In this document: in pieces, positions 7,165 through 15,631 of the stretch
How the letters are laid out: each line of letters begins with the position of its first letter
Position numbering within the stretch: the first letter of the stretch is position 1
Source: Streptomyces sp. CG1
GTDB lineage: Bacteria > Actinomycetota > Actinomycetes > Streptomycetales > Streptomycetaceae
NCBI RefSeq assembly: GCF_041080625.1
Contig: NZ_CP163518.1
Span: forward strand, 1,612,001 to 1,676,000
Direction: 5' to 3'
Length of the DNA stretch: 64,000 nucleotides
Translations under genes and position numbers: made by a program
The notes under the pieces: model-generated
The model's input: only the letters and a program-made list of their open reading frames with translations
The model's database searches: none
Told to the model about the DNA's origin: nothing

Positions 7165-8699
7165 TGCTGGGCCTTTCCGCGCGCATGATCGGCCACCGCC
7201 TGGTCCAGCCAGCCGCGGCGGGCCAGTGCGTCGACGAAATCGAGGTAGACGGGGAGCATGCGGGCGGTGCGGGCGGGGCCGGGGCGGAGTTCCTCGCGCA
7301 GATGCACCATGCCGCCCGCGGCCTCCTCCAGCGTGGCACCCGAGGCGGTGGCGGCGAGCACTGCCATGCCGAGGGCGCTCTCGGCCTGCTCCGGCAGCCG
7401 GGCAGTGCGGCCGAGCACATCGGCGCGCAGCTGCGACCAGTAGCGGTTGCGGGCACCGCCGCCGGTGAAGGTGAGCGGGCCGTCGACGGGGGCTCCGAGG
7501 TGGTCGAGGTAGTCGAAGCAGAGCCGTTCGAGCAGCGCCACGCCCAGCAGGCAGGCGTGGAACTCCTCCGCGGCCCCCGAGGGCTCGCCGAGGACGAAGG
7601 GCACGGCCTCGGGGGCCCGGAACGGGAAGCGCTCGCCGCCGGAGCCCGCCAGGGGGTAGACGACGGCGGTGGAGCCGGTTGCGGCGGCTCGCGCGGTCAG
7701 CGCGTCGAGGTCGGCGGGGCTCGCGCCGGGGAAGCGGTGGGCGAGGACGCCGGCGCCGCTGCTCGAGGCGCCGCCGGGCAGCCAGGTGCCGCCGGGGCCG
7801 CGGTGGCAGTACACGACGCCGCCGGGATCGCGGACGAGGTGGGGGCTCGCCCCCTTGAACACCAGGGTGGTGCCGAGTACGGAGTTCCAGGCGCCGGGCG
7901 TCAGCGCCCCGGCTCCGATCTGTGCCGCGCAACCGTCGGTCATGCCCGCGGTGATGAGGGTGCCGGCGGGGATGCCGGTCGCCTCGGCGGCAGCGGCGCA
8001 CACGGTGCCGATGACCGTTCCGGACCGTACGACGTCGGGCAGCAGGTCACCGGGGACGCCGAGCGCGTCGAGTTCGGTCTCGGGCCAGCGCTCGGCGATG
8101 AGATCGTAGCCCGTCTTGAGGGCGTGGCTGGCGTCGCTCGCGACCTGGTGCCCGGCCAGCCGCCACGTGATCAGGTCGGCCTGGTGCAGCAGGCGGGTGC
8201 CCGCGGGAAGGCCCTTGTCGCCCGGACACGGACGGCTCCTGTCACCCGACCAGGTCGCGTCGTCCAGCAGCCAGAGCAGTTTGGGCAGCGCCCAGGAGGC
8301 CTGCATGGCGCGGTAGCCGAGCTTCTCCCACACCCGCGCGCCATGCGTGTGGACGCGGTCGGCGTAGGCGTCGGCCCGGCGGTCGTCGTACATCAGCCCC
8401 GGGGTGAGCGGAGTACCCGCGGCGTCGGCCAGGAGCACGGTCCCGGAGGTGGCGTCCACGGCCAGGCCCCGCACCCGGTGCGGGTCGATGCCGGTCAGGG
8501 CCTCGCGGCAGGCGGCGGCGACTGCGGACCACCACTGCTCGGGGTCCTGTTCGTGCCGTACGCCGTCGCGGCGGCCGGTCAGCGGACGTGAGGCGGCCCC
8601 GAGCAGCCGGCCGGTGCCGTCCACGGCGACGGCGCGGGCACTCTGGGTGCCGAGGTCGAGTCCAAGGTGGACGGCGTCGGGTGACAGGGCGTCAGACAT
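7161..8699 (-). CDS. FGGY-family carbohydrate kinase (xylulokinase-like)
   Basis: 512 residues with the two-domain actin-like ATPase fold. HLGLDLGTQSARAVAVD at the N-terminus is the phosphate-1 loop, LAVDATSGTVLL follows, and LTFTGGGARNRYWSQLRADVLG near 395 is the FGGY C-terminal signature. It would phosphorylate a ketose or polyol with ATP in the cytosol. The start overlaps the end of the upstream FGGY kinase by 8 bp and its stop overlaps the phosphatase start by 4 bp, so the operon is tightly coupled. Two different FGGY kinases in one operon suggest either two substrates or a heteromeric enzyme. The exact sugar is not assignable. Confidence 0.9.
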   Translation of the reverse strand: MSDALSPDAVHLGLDLGTQSARAVAVDGTGRLLGAASRPLTGRRDGVRHEQDPEQWWSAVAAACREALTGIDPHRVRGLAVDATSGTVLLADAAGTPLTPGLMYDDRRADAYADRVHTHGARVWEKLGYRAMQASWALPKLLWLLDDATWSGDRSRPCPGDKGLPAGTRLLHQADLITWRLAGHQVASDASHALKTGYDLIAERWPETELDALGVPGDLLPDVVRSGTVIGTVCAAAAEATGIPAGTLITAGMTDGCAAQIGAGALTPGAWNSVLGTTLVFKGASPHLVRDPGGVVYCHRGPGGTWLPGGASSSGAGVLAHRFPGASPADLDALTARAAATGSTAVVYPLAGSGGERFPFRAPEAVPFVLGEPSGAAEEFHACLLGVALLERLCFDYLDHLGAPVDGPLTFTGGGARNRYWSQLRADVLGRTARLPEQAESALGMAVLAATASGATLEEAAGGMVHLREELRPGPARTARMLPVYLDFVDALARRGWLDQAVADHARGKAQQ

Positions 8700-10275
8700 G
8701 CGGTGCCTCAGAGGTGCGGGCGGAAGTGGCGGACGGTACGGCAGCGGGCGCCGAGGCGGAGGCTCCGGCCGACGGGACCGCCGGTGCAGGTGCGGGTGCG
8801 GGCGCCCAGCCGAGAGAGCGGGCGGCGTCGCGCCAGGTGAGATACGTGTCGTAGAGCCCGTCGTAGAACGCGGCGCGTTCCGCGTCCGGCTCCCAACTCG
8901 CCTGCATACGGACGTACTTGGCGGCGGCGCTGTGCATGCTGCGCTCCGCCCCGGTGAGGACGAGACCGGTCAGGAACGCGCCCTTGGCACCCAGCTCCGT
9001 ATCGGCGCCGCGCGCGGTGGGCACGCCGGTGACGTCCGCGATGAGCCGGCACCAGTCGTCGCTGACGGATCCGCCGCCGCACAGGCGCAGTTCGTGGACA
9101 TCGGTGCCGGACGCGGTCAGGCAGTCGCGGACGACGAGGGACAGTCCCTCGAAGACGGCACGGGCGACATGGGCGGGCGTGTGGTCGAGGGACAGGCCCC
9201 AGAAGGCGCCTCGGGCGTGTGGGTCGAGGAACGGGGCACGTTCGCCGGCGGGCGAGAGGTACGGCAGGAACGCCAGCCCGCCCGCGCCCGGTTCGGTGCC
9301 GAAGGCGAGCCTGCCGAGCTGGGCGGGATCCTCGACGCACAGGGTGCGGCAGGCCCAGTCAAGGACCTCGGTGCCGGAGAGGGTCGGGAAGGCGCGCAGG
9401 ACGCGTTCACGGCCGCGGTAGGCGATGTTGATGCCACACGGCTCTCCGCCGGTGTCCGGCGCGCGGGTGACGATCTCGGTGCACAGGGTGGTGCCGAGGA
9501 TGGCGCACGCCTGGCCGGGGTTGACGGCTCCGGCGCCGCGGGCGGTGGCGGCGATGTCGTAGGGGGCCATGACGACGGGTAGGCCTGCGGGCAGGCCCAG
9601 TTCGGCGGCGGTGTGCCGGGTGATCTCGGCGATGCGCTCGTGCTCGCCGAGGATCCGCGGCAGCAGCGGCTCGGCCCACTTCATCGCGAAGAGGTCGAGG
9701 ATCACCGGGTCGTAGGCGCCGGTGGTGTGGTCGAGGAAGGGCGCCGAGGCGTCGGACTCGTCGACGGCGGTGGCTCCGGTGAACTTCAGGAACAGCCAGC
9801 CGGCCGCCGTCAGCGCGGTACGGGAGCTCCGCAGGCGCTCCGGGTCGTGCTCGGCGAGCCAGCTGAGCACCGCGTTCGGCATGCCGCTGCAGGTGAGCGA
9901 GCCGTTGCGGCGGAACGCCCGCTCCAGGACGCCGTCGGCCTGCCAGCGGGTGAGCAGGTCGCCGGCGCGCCCGTCGGACCACAGGATCGCCGGGCCGGTG
10001 GGGCGGCCGTCGCCGTCCACGAGCCAGCAGCCGTCGCCCTGCGCGGTGAAGCTCACCAGCCAGACCGGGTCCTGGCCGGGGCCGAGCTGGGACAGGGCGC
10101 TGCGCACGGTGAAGACGACGCCGTTCCACACCGCGTCCATGTCCTGCTCCGCCCATCCGGGACGGGGCCGCAGCACCTCGGTGCCGATGCGGGCGACCGC
10201 CAGCTCCTGACCCTGGTCGTCGAACACGACGGATTTGATGACCGAGGTTCCGACGTCGATGGCGAGAACCGACAT
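8692..10275 (-). CDS. FGGY-family carbohydrate kinase, second paralogue
   Basis: 527 residues beginning MSVLAIDVGTSVIKSVVFDDQG, a phosphate-1 loop, with LRLCGGGSVSDDWCRLIADVTG near 418 as the FGGY C-terminal signature. It is clearly diverged from the neighbouring kinase, so this is not a recent duplication. The C-terminal 40 residues are an Ala/Pro/Ser-rich low-complexity tail (APAPAPAVPSAG...) not needed for catalysis. It is the first gene of the catabolic operon, divergent from the DeoR regulator at 10580. The likely role is phosphorylation of an imported sugar alcohol or ketose brought in by the MFS carrier at 11645. Confidence 0.88.
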   Translation of the reverse strand: MSVLAIDVGTSVIKSVVFDDQGQELAVARIGTEVLRPRPGWAEQDMDAVWNGVVFTVRSALSQLGPGQDPVWLVSFTAQGDGCWLVDGDGRPTGPAILWSDGRAGDLLTRWQADGVLERAFRRNGSLTCSGMPNAVLSWLAEHDPERLRSSRTALTAAGWLFLKFTGATAVDESDASAPFLDHTTGAYDPVILDLFAMKWAEPLLPRILGEHERIAEITRHTAAELGLPAGLPVVMAPYDIAATARGAGAVNPGQACAILGTTLCTEIVTRAPDTGGEPCGINIAYRGRERVLRAFPTLSGTEVLDWACRTLCVEDPAQLGRLAFGTEPGAGGLAFLPYLSPAGERAPFLDPHARGAFWGLSLDHTPAHVARAVFEGLSLVVRDCLTASGTDVHELRLCGGGSVSDDWCRLIADVTGVPTARGADTELGAKGAFLTGLVLTGAERSMHSAAAKYVRMQASWEPDAERAAFYDGLYDTYLTWRDAARSLGWAPAPAPAPAVPSAGASASAPAAVPSATSARTSEAPHV

Positions 10276-10579
10276 GACTGCAATCCCTGCCCCTTCACAA
10301 AGGCCGCGCCCACGGACCGGACCTGCCGGATCGAAATACCCGGCCCCATGCGGCTCGCAGAAATAAGAGAACGCGTATCCCAGGGGGCCGTCAATCAGCC
10401 GCGCGACTTATCCCGCGGCGGGACCTTCGTACGGTGTTAAGTTCCCCGCCGGACCGGCCGGCGGCCCTCGCTCGTGCGCCGCGCGCACCGGCACGGGCCA
10501 GGTCACGGCTCGCCTCCATCGTGTTACGTTCGTGTGGAATTCTCACGAGGCACCTCTCACTCGGAAGGGAGCGGCTGCC
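10276..10579. promoter_or_regulatory. Divergent promoter region, kinase operon / deoR
   Basis: A 304-bp intergenic region between the kinase operon and the DeoR regulator. An imperfect inverted repeat, TCGTG-N9-CACGA, lies at 10530-10548, 32 bp before the DeoR start codon, and is a candidate operator. No RNA gene was recognised. Confidence 0.4.
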
Positions 10580-11401
10580 ATGGCCGGTTCGGACGCCCGG
10601 ACGGACGCCCAGGAGGAACGCCGTCACCGGCTGCGCGAACTCGTCACGGGCAAGGGGTTCGTCCGTACCGCCGATCTCGCGGACGAGTTCGGCGTGAGCA
10701 TCATGACCATCCACCGGGACCTGGACGCCCTCCAGGCACAGGGATGGCTGCGGAAGGTGCGTGGCGGGGCGAGCTGTCTGCCCTCGACCCAGTTCCACGG
10801 CAGCGCCGGCGAACGCCTGACGACGATGGTGCACACCAAGCAACTGCTGGCGCGGGCGGCCGCCGAGGAACTCGCGCCCGGTCAGGTGGTGATGATCGAC
10901 GACTCCACGACCTGCCTGAACCTGATCCGGCATCTGTCCGGCCACACGCCGATCACGGCGATCAGCAATTCGCTGCCGGTCATCTCGGCGCTGGCCCGGG
11001 AACCCGGCGTGGCCCTGATCGCACTGGGCGGCACGTACTTCCCGGCCTACGACGCCTTCTTGGGCGCGCACACGGCACACAGCATGGAGGCGTTCCGGGC
11101 GGATGTGCTGTTCATGTCCACCACGGCGGTGACCGGAGGCCGCTGCTATCACATGTCGCCCGAGACGGTGCAGGTCAAGCGGGCGATGATGGCGGCCGCC
11201 TCGCGCCGCGTACTGATCATCGACCACACCAAGTTCGCCAATCAGGGCCTGTACGCACTGGCTCCGCTCACCGACTTCGACCTGGTGCTCGTCGACGACG
11301 CGGCCCCGGCGGGGGAGGTACGGCGGCTGCGGGACAAAGGCGTCCATGTCCGCACGGTCTCCGGCGCCCCCGGAGCGCTACGGCCGCAGGCCGCTACGTG
11401 A
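10580..11401 (+). CDS. DeoR/GlpR-family sugar-responsive regulator
   Basis: 273 residues. The N-terminal HTH reads RRHRLRELVTGKGFVRTADLADEFGVS followed by the recognition helix IMTIHRDLDALQAQGWLRKVRGGAS, the DeoR signature. The C-terminal sensor domain has the DDSTTCLNLI phosphate-binding loop and the later DHTKF segment typical of DeoR effectors binding sugar phosphates. The ATG at 10580 has GAAGGGAG 8-10 nt upstream; an in-frame GTG at 10532 lies inside the candidate operator. It lies between the divergent kinase operon and the co-directional MFS carrier and most likely represses both until a phosphorylated sugar accumulates. Confidence 0.92.
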   Translation: MAGSDARTDAQEERRHRLRELVTGKGFVRTADLADEFGVSIMTIHRDLDALQAQGWLRKVRGGASCLPSTQFHGSAGERLTTMVHTKQLLARAAAEELAPGQVVMIDDSTTCLNLIRHLSGHTPITAISNSLPVISALAREPGVALIALGGTYFPAYDAFLGAHTAHSMEAFRADVLFMSTTAVTGGRCYHMSPETVQVKRAMMAAASRRVLIIDHTKFANQGLYALAPLTDFDLVLVDDAAPAGEVRRLRDKGVHVRTVSGAPGALRPQAAT

Positions 11402-11644
11402 ACATCACACGGTTCTCACGCGGTGCGCCGCACCGCATCGCGCCCCGTGCAAGGCCCTGATCAGCGGCAACGCGCTCAGATCCCGGCCTCCTGGTCACCG
11501 ACGGTACATCGACTTAACGCCATGGGTCACACGGCTCGCGAGGTCTTTCCCACGACGGATTGACCCCGCCCCGGAGCGGACTTTTCATCTGTGCCACGCC
11601 GTACGGCACTCCGCTCTCCCCATTTCCGCAAGAAGGCGGCCGCC

Positions 11645-12967
11645 GTGACCGTCCCCCCGAATCCCCATTCCGCAGCCGCGGAATCCGACCCACGCAGATT
11701 CCTCGACCGTATTGGCATTCCGAAGTCCCTTTCCTGGGGATTTCTCGGTGTCCTGATCTTCATGATCGGCGACGGTGTCGAATCGGGATTCCTCTCGCCC
11801 TACCTGCTGCACGAGGGCATCTCGAAGGAACGCGTGGCACTGCTGTTCACCGTGTACGGCGTCACGGCGAGCATCTCCGCCTGGTTCTCCGGAGCGCTGT
11901 CCGACCTGTGGGGTCCGCGCCGCGTGATGATGCTGGGCCTCGGCATCTGGGCCGCGCTGCAGGTGGTCTTTCTCGGCCTCGCGGTCCCGGCGCACCACTA
12001 CGGGCTGCTGCTGATCAGCTACGGCCTGCGCGGCTTCGGCTATCCGCTCTTCGCCTACGGCTTCCTGGTCTGGGTGACGGCGGTGACCCCCCGGCACCGG
12101 CTCGGCTCCGCCGTGGGCTGGTTCTGGTTCGCCTTCACCGGCGGGCTGCCGACCCTCGGCTCACTGGTCGCCAGCTTCACGGTGCCGTGGCTGGGCACCT
12201 ACCGCACCCTGTGGTTCGCGTTGGTCCTGGTCGTCGCGGGCGGTCTGATCGCCCTGCTCCTGGTGCGCGAACCGACGGGCCGGATGCGGCTGGCGCCCGG
12301 CGCCGAGCATCCGGTGGCCACACTGCTCGGCTCGCTGTCCATCGTGTGGCGCAGCCCGCGCATCGGCGTCGGCGCGGTGGTCCGCACCATCAACACCGCG
12401 GCACAGTTCGGCTTCCTGGTCTTCCTGCCGGTCTTCTTCACCGACACGCTGGGATTCTCCCTGACCGAGTGGCTACGCCTGCTGTCGGCGATGTTCGCCA
12501 CCAACATCTTCTTCAACCTGCTCTTCGGCCTCGTAGGCGACCGCCTCGGCTGGCAGCGCACCGTCGTCTGGTTCGGCGGGGTGGGCTGCGCGGTCACCAC
12601 GCTCCTGCTCTCCTACGGCACGGTGGCCTCCGGCGACAACTTCGCCCTGGCCATGGTGCTGGTGAGCCTCTTCGGCGCCACGCTCGCCGGCTATGTGCCG
12701 CTGTCCGCGCTGATGCCCTCACTGGCGCCGGAACACAAGGGCCAGGCGATGTCGGCGCTCAATCTCGGCGCGGGGGCCAGCACGTTCGTCGGTCCGGCCG
12801 CGGTCGCCCTCTTCCTCGATCCGCTCGGCGTCCAGGGCGTGATGTGGATCTTCGCCGGCCTCTACCTGGCAAGCGCCGGCATGACCGTCTTCCTGACCCC
12901 GCCCGCGCCTGCACCCACGTCCGGTACCTCCGTGGCACCGGTACCGAGCGCAGCCGAACAGGTGTAG
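11645..12967 (+). CDS. MFS transporter, polyol permease (RbtT/DalT/CsbX)-like
   Basis: About 440 residues with 12 hydrophobic segments. The N-terminal part (LGFLGVLIFMIGDGVESGFLS-type TM1 and SGALSDLWGPRRVM loop 2-3) resembles the ribitol/D-arabinitol permease group, as I recall that family. It would import a sugar alcohol with protons across the cytoplasmic membrane. The start is GTG at 11645, with AGAAGG 8 nt upstream; an ATG at 11591 would add about 18 residues but has no ribosome-binding site. It follows the DeoR gene on the same strand and is the obvious uptake partner for the divergent kinases. The polyol assignment is inference. Confidence 0.85.
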   Translation: MTVPPNPHSAAAESDPRRFLDRIGIPKSLSWGFLGVLIFMIGDGVESGFLSPYLLHEGISKERVALLFTVYGVTASISAWFSGALSDLWGPRRVMMLGLGIWAALQVVFLGLAVPAHHYGLLLISYGLRGFGYPLFAYGFLVWVTAVTPRHRLGSAVGWFWFAFTGGLPTLGSLVASFTVPWLGTYRTLWFALVLVVAGGLIALLLVREPTGRMRLAPGAEHPVATLLGSLSIVWRSPRIGVGAVVRTINTAAQFGFLVFLPVFFTDTLGFSLTEWLRLLSAMFATNIFFNLLFGLVGDRLGWQRTVVWFGGVGCAVTTLLLSYGTVASGDNFALAMVLVSLFGATLAGYVPLSALMPSLAPEHKGQAMSALNLGAGASTFVGPAAVALFLDPLGVQGVMWIFAGLYLASAGMTVFLTPPAPAPTSGTSVAPVPSAAEQV

Positions 12968-12982
12968 CCACCTGCCGACCCG

Positions 12983-13015
12983 CACCGCTTCCGGCCCTTC
13001 GGGTGGGGAGCGGTG
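12983..13015. terminator. Hairpin terminator after the MFS carrier
   Basis: A stem of about 10 bp (CACCGCTTCC / GGGGAGCGGTG, one G:U) begins 16 bp after the MFS stop codon, in the space between the convergent MFS and IclR genes. Confidence 0.55.
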
Positions 13016-13192
13016 TGCTCATGTTCTCCCGGCACCCGGAGGACGCCCAGAGCTCGCGCTCCGTGAACCGACGGGTCTCCCTCAGGCGCGTGACTCTCCC
13101 TCAGACGGCTTCTTCGTCCACCACGCCATCGAACAGCTGGCCAGCACTTTCCCGCAGTACGGGAGTTCCTGGGCACAGGCGGCAGTGGACGA

Positions 13193-13996
13193 TCAGTCGG
13201 CCGGCCAGGCTCCGCCGAGGCGGCTGAGACCGGCGGCCGCCGTGATGGTGGCGTAGATGTAGTGCAACGGAGCCTGGGGCATGACGTCCATGGGTTTGAG
13301 CAGCAGGACCGCGCCCCAGATCGAGCCGTCCCACAGGACGGGGGCGGCGACGGAGTTCCACTTCGCCATGCACTCCTCGTACCCCAGGGCGTACCCCTGG
13401 TCTCGGATGTCGACGAGCGAGGCGAGCAGCTCGTCGCCGTCCCGGATGACGCCCGGACCGGCTTCCTCCGGGACCGGATCGGCGGCCACCCGCCGCTGGA
13501 TCTGTTCGGGCAGGAAGGCGAGGATCGTCCGGCCCGAGGCGCCGGTGCGCAGCGACCGGGTGACGGAGAGGACGTCACGCGGCGTCATGCCGAGCTCGAC
13601 GAGATCGGAATCCCCCACCGCCATGTCCAGGCACTGTCTGCCCGCTATGCCGAACGGTGCTCTCATGTACAGGAAGACCAGGCCGTTGTCGGTCGCCCTG
13701 CGCAGGTTCTGCAGGACCTCCGTGGCCTCGCTGCCGGAGAGGTTGTCCTCGGCGAGTGCGTGGAGCCCGAGGTCGCCGACCGTACTGCCGAGCTGGTACA
13801 GGCCTCGGTCGACGCGGACGAAGGTGTTGTTGTAGGTCCCGGCGGTGAGCATGCGGCCGGTGGTGGAGTCGTCGAGATCGGCGGTCTTGGCGATCTCGGA
13901 CAGCCGGTGGGCACCGGGTCCCAGCGTGATGAACGCCTGCTGCACCCGCATGAAGCGGTCGGCGTAGCTGGTCCCGGTTCCACGCTGTCCACTCAT
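13193..13996 (-). CDS. IclR-family transcriptional regulator
   Basis: 267 residues. The N-terminal winged helix reads ADRFMRVQQAFITLGPGAHRLSEIAKTADLDDSTTGRML, and the C-terminal GAF-like effector domain ends with VAAPVLWDGSIWGAVLL, as in IclR proteins. The start is ATG 13996 with GGGGGT upstream; longer in-frame starts add an unlikely basic stretch. It lies 92 bp after the end of the quinone-oxidoreductase-like gene on the same strand and may be read from the promoter with three TTTCTC palindromes at 15132-15211. It could regulate itself and that oxidoreductase. The ligand is unknown. Confidence 0.85.
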   Translation of the reverse strand: MSGQRGTGTSYADRFMRVQQAFITLGPGAHRLSEIAKTADLDDSTTGRMLTAGTYNNTFVRVDRGLYQLGSTVGDLGLHALAEDNLSGSEATEVLQNLRRATDNGLVFLYMRAPFGIAGRQCLDMAVGDSDLVELGMTPRDVLSVTRSLRTGASGRTILAFLPEQIQRRVAADPVPEEAGPGVIRDGDELLASLVDIRDQGYALGYEECMAKWNSVAAPVLWDGSIWGAVLLLKPMDVMPQAPLHYIYATITAAAGLSRLGGAWPAD

Positions 13997-14088
13997 CAGC
14001 CGTACCCCCTTCAATGCGCCCGTACCCGTCCTCCTGGGCTTCGGTGACACACGGTGCCGGTGCCACCTCACACGGGGGTACAAGACTA

Positions 14089-15039
14089 TTACGTGGTGGG
14101 GTCGAGACTGAACTTGCCCGTTCCGGTACGACTGTTGAGCACCCCATGCACCTTTGCCGCGTCGGCGAGCGGATGGATCCCGCCGGTCACGATCTTGAGC
14201 GAGCCGTTGGCGACGGCGTCGAAGAGCTGCCTCATGGACGCGGCCAGCGGGAGCGTCCGGTCGGAGTACAGGTGCGGGAGCCAGAAGCCGGCGACAGTGA
14301 TGGACTTCTGGAGCAGCGTGTGCACGGGGACATCGGCGAGCTGCCCGCCGGCGAAGCCGTACACGACGAGCCTGCCGCGTGGGCCGACCGCGTCGAGGGT
14401 CCGCCGCAGCGTGGTGCCGCCGGTCATCTCCAGCGCGGCGTGTACCGGCCCTCCCGCCGCATCCAGGATGCGCTCGGTCAGGCCGTCCTCGTCGGAGGAG
14501 TCAACCGCGGCCGTCGCCCCGAGTTCCAGGGCCAGCCGGCGCTTCTCGTCGGTGCCGGCGAGAGCGATGACCCGGGCGCCCGCCCGGTGCGCCAGCTGGA
14601 CGGCCAGCGTGCCGACGCCACCGGCCGCGGCGGGGATGACGACGGTCTGGCCCTTGGTGATCTGGGCGACCGTGAAGAGGAGGTGGTACGCACTGTTTCC
14701 CTGCAGCGCCAGCGGCACCGCCTGTTCGTCGGTGATCTCCTCGGGAACCTCCCATTGCAGCCTGCGGTGGACGGCCACCTTCTGCGCGTAGCCGCCGCCC
14801 CGGGTCAGCGCCACGACGCGCTTGCCGTCCGCCGTGGTGCCGACGACCTCATTGCCGGGGATGTAGGGCAGCTCGACCGGTGCGAGGTAGGTGTTTCCAC
14901 GGACATGGACATCTGCGTAGTTGACGCCCGCCAACCGCACGTCCAGCAGGTTTTCTCCGCGTGCGGGCTCGGGGTCGGGGACGTCCTCGAGTCGCAAGAC
15001 CTCGGGGCCGCCGAATTCCTTCATGACAATGGCGCGCAC
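14089..15039 (-). CDS. Zinc-independent MDR-family oxidoreductase (quinone oxidoreductase-like)
   Basis: 316 residues. The N-terminal GroES-like domain (VRAIVMKEFGGPEVLRLEDVPDPEP) and Rossmann motif VIPAAAGGVGTLAVQLA near 135 match NADPH:quinone reductases of the medium-chain dehydrogenase superfamily. No catalytic zinc Cys/His set is seen. The enzyme would reduce a quinone or alpha,beta-unsaturated carbonyl with NAD(P)H in the cytosol. The GTG at 15039 is chosen because AGGAG lies 5-6 nt upstream. It is the first gene after the three-palindrome promoter and is followed by the IclR regulator. Confidence 0.9.
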   Translation of the reverse strand: MRAIVMKEFGGPEVLRLEDVPDPEPARGENLLDVRLAGVNYADVHVRGNTYLAPVELPYIPGNEVVGTTADGKRVVALTRGGGYAQKVAVHRRLQWEVPEEITDEQAVPLALQGNSAYHLLFTVAQITKGQTVVIPAAAGGVGTLAVQLAHRAGARVIALAGTDEKRRLALELGATAAVDSSDEDGLTERILDAAGGPVHAALEMTGGTTLRRTLDAVGPRGRLVVYGFAGGQLADVPVHTLLQKSITVAGFWLPHLYSDRTLPLAASMRQLFDAVANGSLKIVTGGIHPLADAAKVHGVLNSRTGTGKFSLDPTT

Positions 15040-15131
15040 AGCACTCCTATCGACGCAGGCCGGACCTGTACCCACGACAGGCTAGGACATCGTTCCCACG
15101 CCCCTGACCTGGGTACCTTGCCCTATGCATC

Positions 15132-15211
15132 TTTCTCACGAGGTGAGAAAGGGCGGCCCATTTCTCACTCGACGAGAAAGTTCGGTGTTGAACTTCTCGC
15201 GAGATGAGAAG
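15132..15211. promoter_or_regulatory. Three 19-bp palindromic operators
   Basis: Three 19-bp inverted repeats follow one another: TTTCTCACGAGGTGAGAAA at 15132-15150, TTTCTCACTCGACGAGAAA at 15161-15179 and CTTCTCGCGAGATGAGAAG at 15193-15211. Start-to-start spacing is 29 and 32 bp, roughly three helical turns. They lie 93-172 bp upstream of the oxidoreductase GTG. The repeated, phased layout suggests cooperative binding of one dimeric regulator, perhaps the IclR protein at 13193 or one encoded elsewhere. Confidence 0.7.
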
Positions 15212-15284
15212 CGAAATAAGCGGGTTGCAATTGGCCCTTTCCGAGATACATAGTGATCCCGCCTTGCTTGCCAGGCACTTTCCC

Positions 15285-15319
15285 CACTGCCGGCCGTCAC
15301 GGGGGTGCGGCCGGCAGTG
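15285..15319. terminator. Strong hairpin, probable terminator
   Basis: A perfect 12-bp stem, CACTGCCGGCCG / CGGCCGGCAGTG, with an 11-nt loop. It lies 30 bp beyond the stop of the FG-GAP-like remnant and would stop minus-strand transcription from the NTPase/binding-protein operon. Confidence 0.6.
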
Positions 15320-15348
15320 CGGGAGGGGAGTGTGGTGCGGGGCGCTGG

Positions 15349-15490
15349 TCAGAACGAGGGGCGGTTGGCCCGGCCCGAGCCAACGCGAACTCGGCTGCCG
15401 AAAGTGCCCTGTCCGGTACCCGGATTGAGCCAGGCCACGCCGTCGGAGCCGGCCGAGAGCAGGTCAGCCCTGCCGTCGCCGTCAGATCGC
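15349..15490 (-). pseudogene. Remnant of an FG-GAP/VCBS-repeat protein
   Basis: The minus strand encodes SDGDGRADLLSAGSDGVAWL followed by a Gly-rich stretch and a stop. DGDGRADLL is the calcium-binding loop of FG-GAP/VCBS beta-propeller repeats found in secreted Streptomyces proteins. Only one repeat is recognisable, and upstream the frame becomes low-complexity and overlaps the binding-protein gene in another frame, so this is a C-terminal fragment. No start was found. Confidence 0.5.
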
Positions 15491-15631
15491 CGGGGACTCG
15501 TACAGAACGCGCACCACGACCACGATGACGACCGACAACGCGGCGGCGACGTCCGCCACCGGCACGGGCAGCAGGAGGCAGCCGGCGTTGCCGGCAGCCG
15601 CCCCGCCGGAGGACCGCTTGTCGAGGTGGTG

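Noticed and set aside
5490..13015. Xylose or ribitol operon assignment
   Set aside because: No xylose isomerase, polyol dehydrogenase or pentulose kinase signature could be verified, so only a general sugar/polyol call is made.
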